A DNA stretch of 16,750 bases, taken from NCBI GenBank assembly GCA_903934745.1, contig CAIZOZ010000312.1:1-16750 (forward strand), in the 5' to 3' direction. This stretch comes from an uncultured cyanobacterium (GTDB taxonomy: Bacteria; Cyanobacteriota; Cyanobacteriia; PCC-6307; Cyanobiaceae). A program made the position numbers and the translations under genes. The notes beneath the pieces are model-generated. The model ran no database searches. It was given only the letters and a program-made list of their open reading frames with translations, and was not told where the DNA came from. Shown here one piece after another: positions 1 through 6,529 of the stretch; positions within the stretch are counted from its first letter, which is position 1, and each line of letters opens with the position of its first letter.

Positions 1-31
1 GCTGTCGAGCTGGAATCGCTGAATCGCCATC

Positions 32-1030
32 GTGTCTGCTGAACGTCCCTTTGCCAACAAGCCATTGCTACCCCTGCAGCAGCTGGTCCTTGCACCGCTC
101 CTGACCGCTCCGGTCTTGGCTGCTTCGGTCCTGGCTGCGCCGGTCTTGGCCGAGCCGGTCTTGGCTCCAGCCCTGGCTCCCGCTCTGGCTCAGTCAGCGG
201 ATCCCCGCTCACCCGCTGCGCCGAGCTCAGAACCAGCCCCAGACCCATTGCCCGTTGCCCCGGCGCCAGGACCATCGGCGACGCCTTCCCCCTGGGCCAG
301 CACCCTCGAGCTCTACGGCTTCCTGCCGCTGCGCACCCAGGCGGATCTGGAGATCGGCAATCGCTCCACCAGTTTCGATGTGGGCCTCGGCACCCTGCTT
401 AGCAAGCTGAAGTGGGCCAGTTCGGCCCGGGGCTCGTTGGAGTACGGCCGCCTCGGACTGCTGGGCGATGTGCGCTACGACCGGCTCGGCTCGATCACCT
501 CGCGCACGGGCCCCAGAGGGCTGGTGGGAGTGAAGGCGGCCACGGCGTTCAATGCCACCGTGGCCGATCTGGCCCTGCGTTATCGCTTCGGCGCCCGCGA
601 AGCAGCCCAGGGCAAGGCCGGGGAGTTCAGCATCATTCCCTATGCCGGTGTACGGATCATTGATGCCAATTTCGGTGTGAATACCACGGTCAATGTGCTG
701 CGCTTCGAGCGCCAGTTCAGTCGGCAGCTCAGCCACACCTGGGTGCAGGCGCTAGTGGGTACCCAGGCCACAGTGTTCTTGGCCCCGCGGTTGCGCCTGT
801 TTGGCCGCGCTGATGTCGGCGCCTTCGGCGGTGGCGGTGACGGCGAGGCCCAGAAACTCACCGGCAACGCCCAGCTGGGTCTGGGTTATGCCCTGGGCCG
901 CAACACCGATCTCAATCTCTCCTGGCGCTATCAGGGCCTGGACTGGAACAACGGCCTCAGCGGCCGCAGCCAACGGGGGATCAGCACGGACGAAAATGGT
1001 GTTGAAATTGGTCTCAAGTTTTTCTTCTGA
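32..1030 (+). CDS. Predicted outer-membrane beta-barrel protein
   Basis: This 332-residue protein has an N-terminal export signal. It has a polar start with one Lys and one Arg, a long Ala/Val/Leu-rich stretch at about residues 17-53 built of repeated PVLAx units, then a Pro/Ala/Ser-rich low-complexity linker to about residue 88. From about residue 90 (STLELYGFLPLRTQADL) to the end the pattern alternates polar and hydrophobic/aromatic residues in short segments separated by Gly/Asn/Asp turns, as expected of transmembrane beta-strands. The chain ends in GLKFFF; a C-terminal Phe is the classic recognition signal for the Bam outer-membrane assembly machinery. The start is a GTG just after an in-frame stop at 20-22, and no ATG precedes the signal. 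The 3' end overlaps the opposing gene by 17 bases. I cannot name a substrate. A small porin, an OmpA/opacity-type barrel or an uncharacterised cyanobacterial barrel are all possible. Confidence 0.75.
   Translation: MSAERPFANKPLLPLQQLVLAPLLTAPVLAASVLAAPVLAEPVLAPALAPALAQSADPRSPAAPSSEPAPDPLPVAPAPGPSATPSPWASTLELYGFLPLRTQADLEIGNRSTSFDVGLGTLLSKLKWASSARGSLEYGRLGLLGDVRYDRLGSITSRTGPRGLVGVKAATAFNATVADLALRYRFGAREAAQGKAGEFSIIPYAGVRIIDANFGVNTTVNVLRFERQFSRQLSHTWVQALVGTQATVFLAPRLRLFGRADVGAFGGGGDGEAQKLTGNAQLGLGYALGRNTDLNLSWRYQGLDWNNGLSGRSQRGISTDENGVEIGLKFFF
107..190 (+). repeat. 15-bp tandem repeats within the signal-peptide coding region
   Basis: Roughly four imperfect copies of a 15-base unit (consensus CCGGTCTTGGCTGCT), followed by shorter decayed copies, encode successive PVLAA/PVLAE/PVLAP motifs in the hydrophobic core and cleavage region of the predicted barrel protein. 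The unit is a multiple of three, so changes in copy number keep the frame. Confidence 0.8.
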
Positions 1031-1877
1031 CCTGCAGGTCGATCGCATAGTCGAGGCACGAGTCCACGCCTGTGCCCCGGTAGCTGCCGCTCACCGCGGC
1101 TGCCAGGCGATGGTCGGGAGCGGCCGCCAGCACCAGATGACCATCCGCCACCGCCAGGCCCAGGCTCGGGTCATAGCCGCGCCAGCCGCCACCCGAGAGG
1201 TACACCTCGGCCCAGGCGTGCAGCTCATGTTCGGTCACCTCCGGCGGATGGTGCATCGAGTAGCCGCTGACGAAGCGGGCCGCCAGGCCCAGCGAGCGGC
1301 AGGCCTCCACGTAGAGGATGGCGGTGTCGCGGCAGGCTCCTTGGCGGCTCTGCAGGGTTTCGCTCGCCGTCATTGGATCGCCGTCCAGACGGCCGATGTG
1401 GTGGAAATCGCGGTGGATCGTGTCCGCCAGCAGCATCAGAAAAGCGAGGGTGTCGCCCTCCACCTGCTGGGCCAGCTCGGCGGCCCAGGTGGCCACCGGG
1501 GCTGCGATCGGCCCATGGGCAGCGGCCAGGCAGGGAGCCAGGGAGAGCTGTTCCGCCTCGCCGTAAGTCACCGGCAGGCGCTGCTGGCCGGCGCCGGTGA
1601 GGATCCAGTCGAACGGGTTGGTGCGCAGACTTTCCACTTCCATCGTTGCCACCAGCTCGAGCTGGTCGCGTTCAGCTTCGAACCACAGCACCCAGGCATC
1701 GTTGCCATCGGCCTCCACCAGCTCACAGGCGCCGCTGGCCGGTGCCAGCACGCTCAGGTGGTGGGTCAGCAGCCGCTGGCTGACGTTTTGGCGCGGGCTG
1801 AGCCGCACGGTCATCGGTTCGAGAAAGACGGGTCGCCCGTAGCGATAGAGAAGGCTGTGGCGGATCTGAAACAACAT
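1014..1877 (-). CDS. Transglutaminase-like family protein (putative cysteine protease fold)
   Basis: This 287-residue protein has two parts. Residues 1-95 match the N-terminal beta-sandwich domain of bacterial transglutaminase-like proteins: the start MLFQIRHSLLYRYGRPVFLE and the RLSPR motif are typical. Residues about 125-245 are the transglutaminase-like core. The Cys-His-Asp catalytic triad is visible: C182 in QGACRDTAILYVEACRSLG, H220 in HELHAWAEVYL, and D236 in GWRGYDPSLG. Bacterial members are usually thought to act as proteases or amidases rather than cross-linkers; the substrate here is unknown. There is no signal peptide, so it is probably cytoplasmic. The ATG at 1877 gives the full N-terminal domain. 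It lies 18 bases after the stop of the small acidic protein upstream, so the two are probably co-transcribed. Confidence 0.88.
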   Translation of the reverse strand: MLFQIRHSLLYRYGRPVFLEPMTVRLSPRQNVSQRLLTHHLSVLAPASGACELVEADGNDAWVLWFEAERDQLELVATMEVESLRTNPFDWILTGAGQQRLPVTYGEAEQLSLAPCLAAAHGPIAAPVATWAAELAQQVEGDTLAFLMLLADTIHRDFHHIGRLDGDPMTASETLQSRQGACRDTAILYVEACRSLGLAARFVSGYSMHHPPEVTEHELHAWAEVYLSGGGWRGYDPSLGLAVADGHLVLAAAPDHRLAAAVSGSYRGTGVDSCLDYAIDLQVRRKT

Positions 1878-1895
1878 GGTCAGGGGGGGTGGGGC

Positions 1896-2300
1896 TCAGC
1901 TCAGGGCATCGCGCAGCTGGTTTTCGAACTGGGGATCCAGGCCCTGGACGGCCAGGGGTTCCTGGCCCAGATCTTCGACCAGATGGTGAAACTGCAGCGA
2001 GAACCACTCAAGAAACACCTCAAAATTTCTGGAGCGCGGCCACAGCTCCGGGTCGCGGCACCAGAGGGAGAGTTCAGCCACGAAGATCGCCTCGTGACAG
2101 GTCTGCAGACGGGCGATCGCCTCGGCCTCATTGTCGTAGGTGGGGATCAGGTAAAGACTGCTTTCGGCCACCGGATTCTGCTGTTCCTGTGGTGTCCAGA
2201 AGGGTCGAGTCCAGTCGATCATCGGCTGCTTTGGAGTCACCACCACAGCACAACGGTTGACCACGGTCTTGGGGGGAGCGACCACGGTCATGGCAGGCAT
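1896..2300 (-). CDS. Conserved hypothetical protein, small and acidic
   Basis: I do not recognise a named family. The 134-residue product is soluble, rich in acidic and aromatic residues (YLIPTYDNEAEAIARL, CHEAIFVAELSLWCRD, FEVFLEWFSLQFHHLVEDLG) and looks like one compact alpha/beta domain. It has no signal peptide or membrane segment. Conserved-looking Trp and Phe residues suggest a real folded protein rather than a shadow frame, and the opposite-strand frames here are low in complexity. ATG codons at 2300 and 2291 (residue 4) are both possible starts. It is the first gene of a minus-strand pair with the transglutaminase-like gene and may form or regulate a complex with it, which is inference from position only. 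Confidence 0.7.
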   Translation of the reverse strand: MPAMTVVAPPKTVVNRCAVVVTPKQPMIDWTRPFWTPQEQQNPVAESSLYLIPTYDNEAEAIARLQTCHEAIFVAELSLWCRDPELWPRSRNFEVFLEWFSLQFHHLVEDLGQEPLAVQGLDPQFENQLRDALS

Positions 2301-2431
2301 TTCAACAGTTCTGTGATAACCGTACCCCCCCAGGCCCGCCGCGGCATCCGCAATCCTGCGGGATCGGCCACGCCTGTGACGCCAGATCGACGGCCAGCGT
2401 CAACAGGGTTGCCAGGGACGTCGTGGTCGCG

Positions 2432-3091
2432 ATGGCGGCAGTGGTCGTGATCAGTAACGTTCCCCCACCCCAGCACAAGCCTTCTCAACCGCTGGCGCCG
2501 CCTTCCCAGGGACGGCGCCCGGCTCTGCTGTTGGTCGCGGCCCTGAGCTGCGGACTGGCCTATGGCCTCACCAGCCACCTGCCGTTGATCGCCTCCACCC
2601 TCACCAGCTCCCTGGCCCTGGCCGCCGGCGCCTCCTGCAGCGGTCGCCTGCAGCAGCGCGCTCTGGTGCTGGCGGCGGCCCTGGGAGCCGTGGGTGGGGC
2701 CGTGGTCGGTACGGCCCTGGTGCTGTCGCGCAAGGCGCTTGATACCGCACCCCAGGGTGATCTCGGCCAGCGGGCCACGGTGCTGGCCATGCTGGCCCTG
2801 GCCGGACTGGTCGCTGGGCTGGTGCTCGGTTTCGATGCGGGTCGGGCCGATCGTCGCCATCCTCGGGACGTGCTGCGCTCGATCAGCGCCCTCACCACCG
2901 GCGTGTTCGCTGTGCTGGTGACGTTGGTGTTTGTCCACTCCGGCCTGGATCAAGCCCGCACCTTCTCCAGTCGCCTGAGCACCGCCTTGACGATCCTTGT
3001 GGCCGCCGTGGTGGTGCCGGGTTGGCTGGCCAGCCAGTTCACCCCCAGGCGCAGGCCGCCGTACCGCTGTCCTCCCGATGCCTCCCCATGA
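2432..3091 (+). CDS. Polytopic membrane protein of unknown function
   Basis: The product is 219 residues if the ATG at 2432 is used; a GTG at 2423 in the same frame would add three residues. After a Pro/Gln-rich cytoplasmic N-terminus of about 30 residues there are five or six hydrophobic helices, for example PALLLVAALSCGLAYGL, RALVLAAALGAVGGAVVG, VLAMLALAGLVAGLVLGF, SALTTGVFAVLVTLVFV and ALTILVAAVVVPGWLA. Loops carry Arg-rich stretches (GRADRRHPRD) that help orient it. I do not recognise a family. Its stop overlaps the ATG of the DUF1622 gene (ATGA at 3088-3091), which implies translational coupling and perhaps joint assembly of the two proteins in the membrane. The 131 bases upstream separate it from a divergent gene and presumably hold both promoters. 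Confidence 0.75.
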   Translation: MAAVVVISNVPPPQHKPSQPLAPPSQGRRPALLLVAALSCGLAYGLTSHLPLIASTLTSSLALAAGASCSGRLQQRALVLAAALGAVGGAVVGTALVLSRKALDTAPQGDLGQRATVLAMLALAGLVAGLVLGFDAGRADRRHPRDVLRSISALTTGVFAVLVTLVFVHSGLDQARTFSSRLSTALTILVAAVVVPGWLASQFTPRRRPPYRCPPDASP

Positions 3092-3495
3092 TCCTCGTTG
3101 AGATCGTCGAGCAGCTGCTGGTGCCCCTGGCCACGGCCACACGACTGCTACTGGAGTGCCTGTCGGTGCTCACGGTCCTGGCGGGCCTGCTGGCCACCGC
3201 CAGCGGGGCCGTTGTCAGCTTCAGCCGCCGCCTGCCGCGTCGCCCCTCCAATCGCGTCCGTCTCAGCTTCGGCAGCTGGCTGGCCCTGGCCCTGGAGTTC
3301 CAGCTGGGTGCCGACATCGTCTCCACCACGATCAGCCCCTCGGGTCAGCATCTGATCCAGCTGGGGGTCGTGGCTGTGATTCGCACCTTCCTCAATGTGT
3401 TTCTGGCCCGTGAAATCAGTGCGGAGGAGGCCCTGGTCAGGCACGCCGCCTTGGGCCAGGGTGCTGAACCGATCGCTTCGCCTGGAAAGCCATGA
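3088..3495 (+). CDS. DUF1622 family membrane protein
   Basis: This 135-residue protein has the DUF1622 pattern: an N-terminal membrane helix (about residues 10-45, with a hydrophobic run through LSVLTVLAGLLATASGAVVSF), a basic connector (RRLPRRPSNRVR, 48-58), a second hydrophobic segment with LALALEFQLGADIVSTT (about 65-81), and a last helix containing the family-typical IRTFLNVFL (98-106). Family function is unknown. The open frame continues upstream to 3022, but the ATG at 3088 is the likely start because it gives the normal family length and an ATGA overlap with the preceding gene. The stop again overlaps the next ATG (ATGA at 3492-3495), so this is the middle member of a coupled three-gene set. 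Confidence 0.85.
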   Translation: MILVEIVEQLLVPLATATRLLLECLSVLTVLAGLLATASGAVVSFSRRLPRRPSNRVRLSFGSWLALALEFQLGADIVSTTISPSGQHLIQLGVVAVIRTFLNVFLAREISAEEALVRHAALGQGAEPIASPGKP

Positions 3496-3875
3496 ACCTC
3501 ACGGATCAACTGGCCAAGGAACGCAATCGGGCAGCGGCGGAGCGCACCCTGATGGCCTGGATTCGCACCTGCCTGACCCTGATCAGCTTCGGCTTCGGCC
3601 TCGACACGATCATCGCTGCGATCAATGCCAGCCGCCTCGGCAGCCAGGGCCAGGCTGAGCTGAGCGTGCGGCTGGTGGCCGTGGGCTTTGTGCTCACCGG
3701 CCTGCTGGCGATGTTGGCGGCCACAGCCCAGCATCGGCAGATGTTGAAACGGTTGCGCCGCGATGACTTCGTCTACAGCGAGCAGCCCTCGATCGCCCTG
3801 GCCACCGCCGTGAGCATCGCCTTGATCGGCGTGCTCGCCCTGGTGCTGCTGCTGGCCGGGGCGCTGGGGTCCTGA
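3492..3875 (+). CDS. DUF202 (YidH-type) membrane protein
   Basis: This 127-residue inner-membrane protein carries the DUF202 signature. An amphipathic N-terminus (MNLTDQLAKERNRAAAERT) is followed by ERTLMAWIRTCLTLISFGFGL (residues 17-37), which contains the conserved ERT-x-x-AW-x-RT motif, then two further helices around 60-77 and 101-124. A polar loop with HRQMLKRLRRDDF lies between helices 2 and 3. DUF202 also occurs as the membrane part of yeast Vtc polyphosphate synthase subunits, but free-standing bacterial members have no settled function. It starts inside the stop codon of the DUF1622 gene, so expression of the two is coupled. The next gene begins 64 bases later on the same strand. Confidence 0.9.
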   Translation: MNLTDQLAKERNRAAAERTLMAWIRTCLTLISFGFGLDTIIAAINASRLGSQGQAELSVRLVAVGFVLTGLLAMLAATAQHRQMLKRLRRDDFVYSEQPSIALATAVSIALIGVLALVLLLAGALGS

Positions 3876-3939
3876 ACCGCAGCCGTCCAACCCAGCCGTC
3901 GTTCCCGCCTGGTTTCAGTCCTCGCCGTCGCCGATCGCC

Positions 3940-4815
3940 ATGGTTCAGCTCCTGATCAAGATCAGTCTGTTCGTTCTGATGTTGACCCTGGGTCTCGGCC
4001 TGCAGGGCACGGCATTGCAGCAATGGCGGCAGCGGCCCGCCCTGTTCGCCAGGGTGCTGATCGGCAGCTGTCTGCTGGTGCCCCTGCTGGCCCTGGTGCT
4101 GCTCAAGTTCAGCCTGGCGTTGCCTGTGGCGCCACCGGTGCGTTACGGCATCGCCCTGCTGGCCCTGTCGCCCAGCGCGCCGCTCACCCTGCACAAGACC
4201 GGTAGGCAGGGCGGCAATCGGGAGATGGCGGCTCTGCTGCAGGTGCTGGCGGCGATCGCCGCAATTGTCACGATTCCGCTGCTGGCGACTCTGTTCCGTG
4301 GGGTGTTCAGCCTCAAGGGCTGGGATCTGGCCCATGCCGATGTGGCGCTGCAGGTGTTGACGGCCCAGGTGCTGCCCTTGCTGCTGGGTCTCGGTCTGCG
4401 GCGCTGGTTCCCCGCCGTCACCGCCAAGCTGTTGCGTCCCCTGGAACAGTTGGCCAATGGCCTGGTGTTGGTGCTGCTGGTGGTGATCCTGGGCTTCACC
4501 TTGCCGGCGGTGGGCTCCTTCCTGGTCAGCAATCTGCTCGCCCTGCCGCTGATGGCCGCCATGGTGCTGCTGAGCCTGGCGATCGGCTGGCTGCTGGCCG
4601 GCCCCGACCCCGCGGAAAGCACCACCACGGCCTTGGTCACCTCGATGCGTAATCCAGGCCTGGCGCTGCTGTTCGCCTCCAGCCACGCCCCCGGCATCCC
4701 GGCGGTGAAGCTGGCGATTCTCAGCTACGTGTTGATCACGGCCCTGGTGTCGATCCCCTTCCTGCTGGCGCAGAAACGCCGCCATCTCCAGCCTCCCCAG
4801 GCGACGGAGCCTTGA
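3940..4815 (+). CDS. Bile acid:sodium symporter (BASS/SBF)-type transporter
   Basis: This 291-residue integral membrane protein has eight to ten hydrophobic segments over its whole length and matches the general plan of the BASS superfamily, including the duplicated five-helix halves. Recognisable features are LLALSPSAPLTLHKTGRQGG (73-92) near the helix-4 crossover, and SMRNPGLALLFASSH (235-249) near the helix-9 crossover, which is the usual place of the second substrate/Na+ site. Known members move bile acids, pyruvate, steroid sulfates and other organic anions with Na+. The first motif is not the canonical Gly-Gly/Ser-Asn form, so the coupling ion is uncertain. The 168-base gap to the sulfatase gene on the same strand, and the cytoplasmic nature of that sulfatase, make import of an organic sulfate a reasonable guess. 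Confidence 0.75.
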   Translation: MVQLLIKISLFVLMLTLGLGLQGTALQQWRQRPALFARVLIGSCLLVPLLALVLLKFSLALPVAPPVRYGIALLALSPSAPLTLHKTGRQGGNREMAALLQVLAAIAAIVTIPLLATLFRGVFSLKGWDLAHADVALQVLTAQVLPLLLGLGLRRWFPAVTAKLLRPLEQLANGLVLVLLVVILGFTLPAVGSFLVSNLLALPLMAAMVLLSLAIGWLLAGPDPAESTTTALVTSMRNPGLALLFASSHAPGIPAVKLAILSYVLITALVSIPFLLAQKRRHLQPPQATEP

Positions 4816-4983
4816 AGGCGACTGGGTTTTGGCTCCCGGATGCCCTCGCCGAAGATTTGCACTTTCTGCAGAGTCGGCTCGGCGCGAGCTGGTCATAATT
4901 CCTAAGCATTGCGGCAGCTCCACGGCGGCGTCCAAGGCGCCGCCGCAGCCACCCCAACCCTTTTGCCAGCACCCCAGCTTCCG

Positions 4984-6489
4984 ATGCCCAACAGCCAGCC
5001 CAACATCCTCATCCTCTGGGGCGATGACATCGGCCAGAGCAATCTCAGCTGCTACAGCCACGGCCTGATGGGCTACCAGACCCCCAACATCGACCGGATC
5101 GCCAACGAGGGCGCCAAGTTCATCCACTATTACGCCGAGCAGAGCTGCACCGCCGGCCGTGCCGCCTTCATCAGCGGCCAGAGCGTGGTACGCACCGGCC
5201 TGAGCAAGGTGGGCCTACCAGGAGCTGAGCTGGGCTTCCAGGCCGAAGATCCCACCATCGCTGAGCTGCTCAAGCCCCTGGGCTATCGCACCGGTCAGTT
5301 CGGTAAAAATCACTTCGGCGATCGTGATGAGCATCTACCGACGCTGCACGGTTTCGATGAGTTCTTCGGCAACCTCTACCACCTCAATGCCGAAGAGGAG
5401 CCGGAGCTGCGTGACTATCCCCAACCTGAGGATTTCCCCAACTTCCGTGAGCGTTTCGGTCCCCGTGGCGTGCTGCACTGTTGGGCCAACGCTGATGGTA
5501 GCCAGCGGATTGAGAACACCGGCCCACTCACACGCAAACGGATGGAGACGGCCGATGATGAATTCATGGCCGAGGCCAAGCGCTTCATCCGCGATGCCGT
5601 GGCTTCAGGGGAACCATTCTTCGTCTGGTTCAACACCACCCACATGCACTTCCGCACCTATGCCCGGCCCCAGGACGTGGGCCGCAGCGGTCGCTGGCAG
5701 TCGGAATACCACGATGTGATGCTGTATCACGACGACTGCATCGGTGAGATGCTCAACCTGCTCGACGAGCTGGGCATCGCTGATGACACCATCGTGATGT
5801 ACGGCACCGATAACGGCCCCCACCTGAACAGCTGGCCCGATGCCGGCATGACCCCCTTCCGCAGCGAGAAAAACACCAACTGGGAAGGGGCCTATCGGGT
5901 GCCGGCCCTGGTGCGCTGGCCGGGCCAGATCGCTCCAGGCACGGTGATCGACGGCATTGTCAGCCATCTCGACTGGTTGCCGACCCTGCTGGCCGCTGCC
6001 GGCGAACCCGAGATCAAGCAGAAATTGCTGGCGGGTCATCAGGCGGGCGCCAAAACCTTCAAGGTGCACCTCGATGGCTACAACATGCTCGACTACTGGA
6101 CGGGCAAGAGTGACAAGAGCCCGCGGGTGGAGTTCTTCTACTTCTCCGATGACGGTGATCTGGTGGGGCTGCGCTACGACAACTGGAAGTTCGTGTTCAT
6201 GGAGCAACGCCAGAGCGGCACCTGCCAGATCTGGGCTGAACCCTTTGTCAAACTACGGGTGCCGAAGATCTTCAACCTGCTCACCGACCCCTACGAACGC
6301 GCTGACATCACCTCCAACACCTACTGGGACTGGATGTTCGACCACATCTTCCTGCTGGTGCCAGCCCAGACCTACGTCGGCCAGTTCCTGTCAACCTTCC
6401 AGTCCTTCCCGCCTCGCCAGAAGCCGGCCAGCTTCTCATTGGAGGATGTGATGCAGCACATGGTTCAAGCCGCCAGCGGAGGCGGCTGA
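4984..6489 (+). CDS. Type I (formylglycine-dependent) sulfatase, cytoplasmic
   Basis: This 501-residue enzyme hydrolyses a sulfate ester. Its key residues can be placed: metal ligands D14-D15 in LWGDDIG, the modification site C55 in SCTAGR (C-x-A-x-R variant, R59), K108 and H110 in GKNHFGD, H220 and H222 in NTTHMHF, D275-N276 in YGTDNGP and K295 in SEKNTNW. The Cys must be oxidised to formylglycine, which fits the formylglycine-generating enzyme gene 40 bases downstream. The frame is open back to a TTG at 4909, but that extension is low-complexity Ala/Pro. The ATG at 4984 places the first beta-strand (PNILILWGDD) normally. There is no signal peptide, unlike many bacterial sulfatases, so it should act in the cytoplasm on an imported or internal substrate. 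The substrate cannot be read from sequence. Confidence 0.93.
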   Translation: MPNSQPNILILWGDDIGQSNLSCYSHGLMGYQTPNIDRIANEGAKFIHYYAEQSCTAGRAAFISGQSVVRTGLSKVGLPGAELGFQAEDPTIAELLKPLGYRTGQFGKNHFGDRDEHLPTLHGFDEFFGNLYHLNAEEEPELRDYPQPEDFPNFRERFGPRGVLHCWANADGSQRIENTGPLTRKRMETADDEFMAEAKRFIRDAVASGEPFFVWFNTTHMHFRTYARPQDVGRSGRWQSEYHDVMLYHDDCIGEMLNLLDELGIADDTIVMYGTDNGPHLNSWPDAGMTPFRSEKNTNWEGAYRVPALVRWPGQIAPGTVIDGIVSHLDWLPTLLAAAGEPEIKQKLLAGHQAGAKTFKVHLDGYNMLDYWTGKSDKSPRVEFFYFSDDGDLVGLRYDNWKFVFMEQRQSGTCQIWAEPFVKLRVPKIFNLLTDPYERADITSNTYWDWMFDHIFLLVPAQTYVGQFLSTFQSFPPRQKPASFSLEDVMQHMVQAASGGG

Positions 6490-6529
6490 AACCACCGCTG
6501 CTCACTTCGGTCACCCGCAGACGTTGGCG

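Noticed and set aside
801..2450. 549-codon open frame on the plus strand
   Set aside because: It is antisense to the transglutaminase-like gene and the small acidic protein gene, with a repetitive His/Gln/Ala-rich composition and no domain. High-GC DNA often keeps such frames open.
4857..4899. Possible promoter before the sulfatase gene (TTGCAC and CATAAT)
   Set aside because: The spacer would be about 31 bases, far from the usual 16-18, and no better -35 box was found at the right distance.
3694..5127. 477-codon open frame on the minus strand
   Set aside because: It is very rich in Gln, Gly, His and Arg, is antisense to the transporter and parts of the DUF202 and sulfatase genes, and has no recognisable motif.
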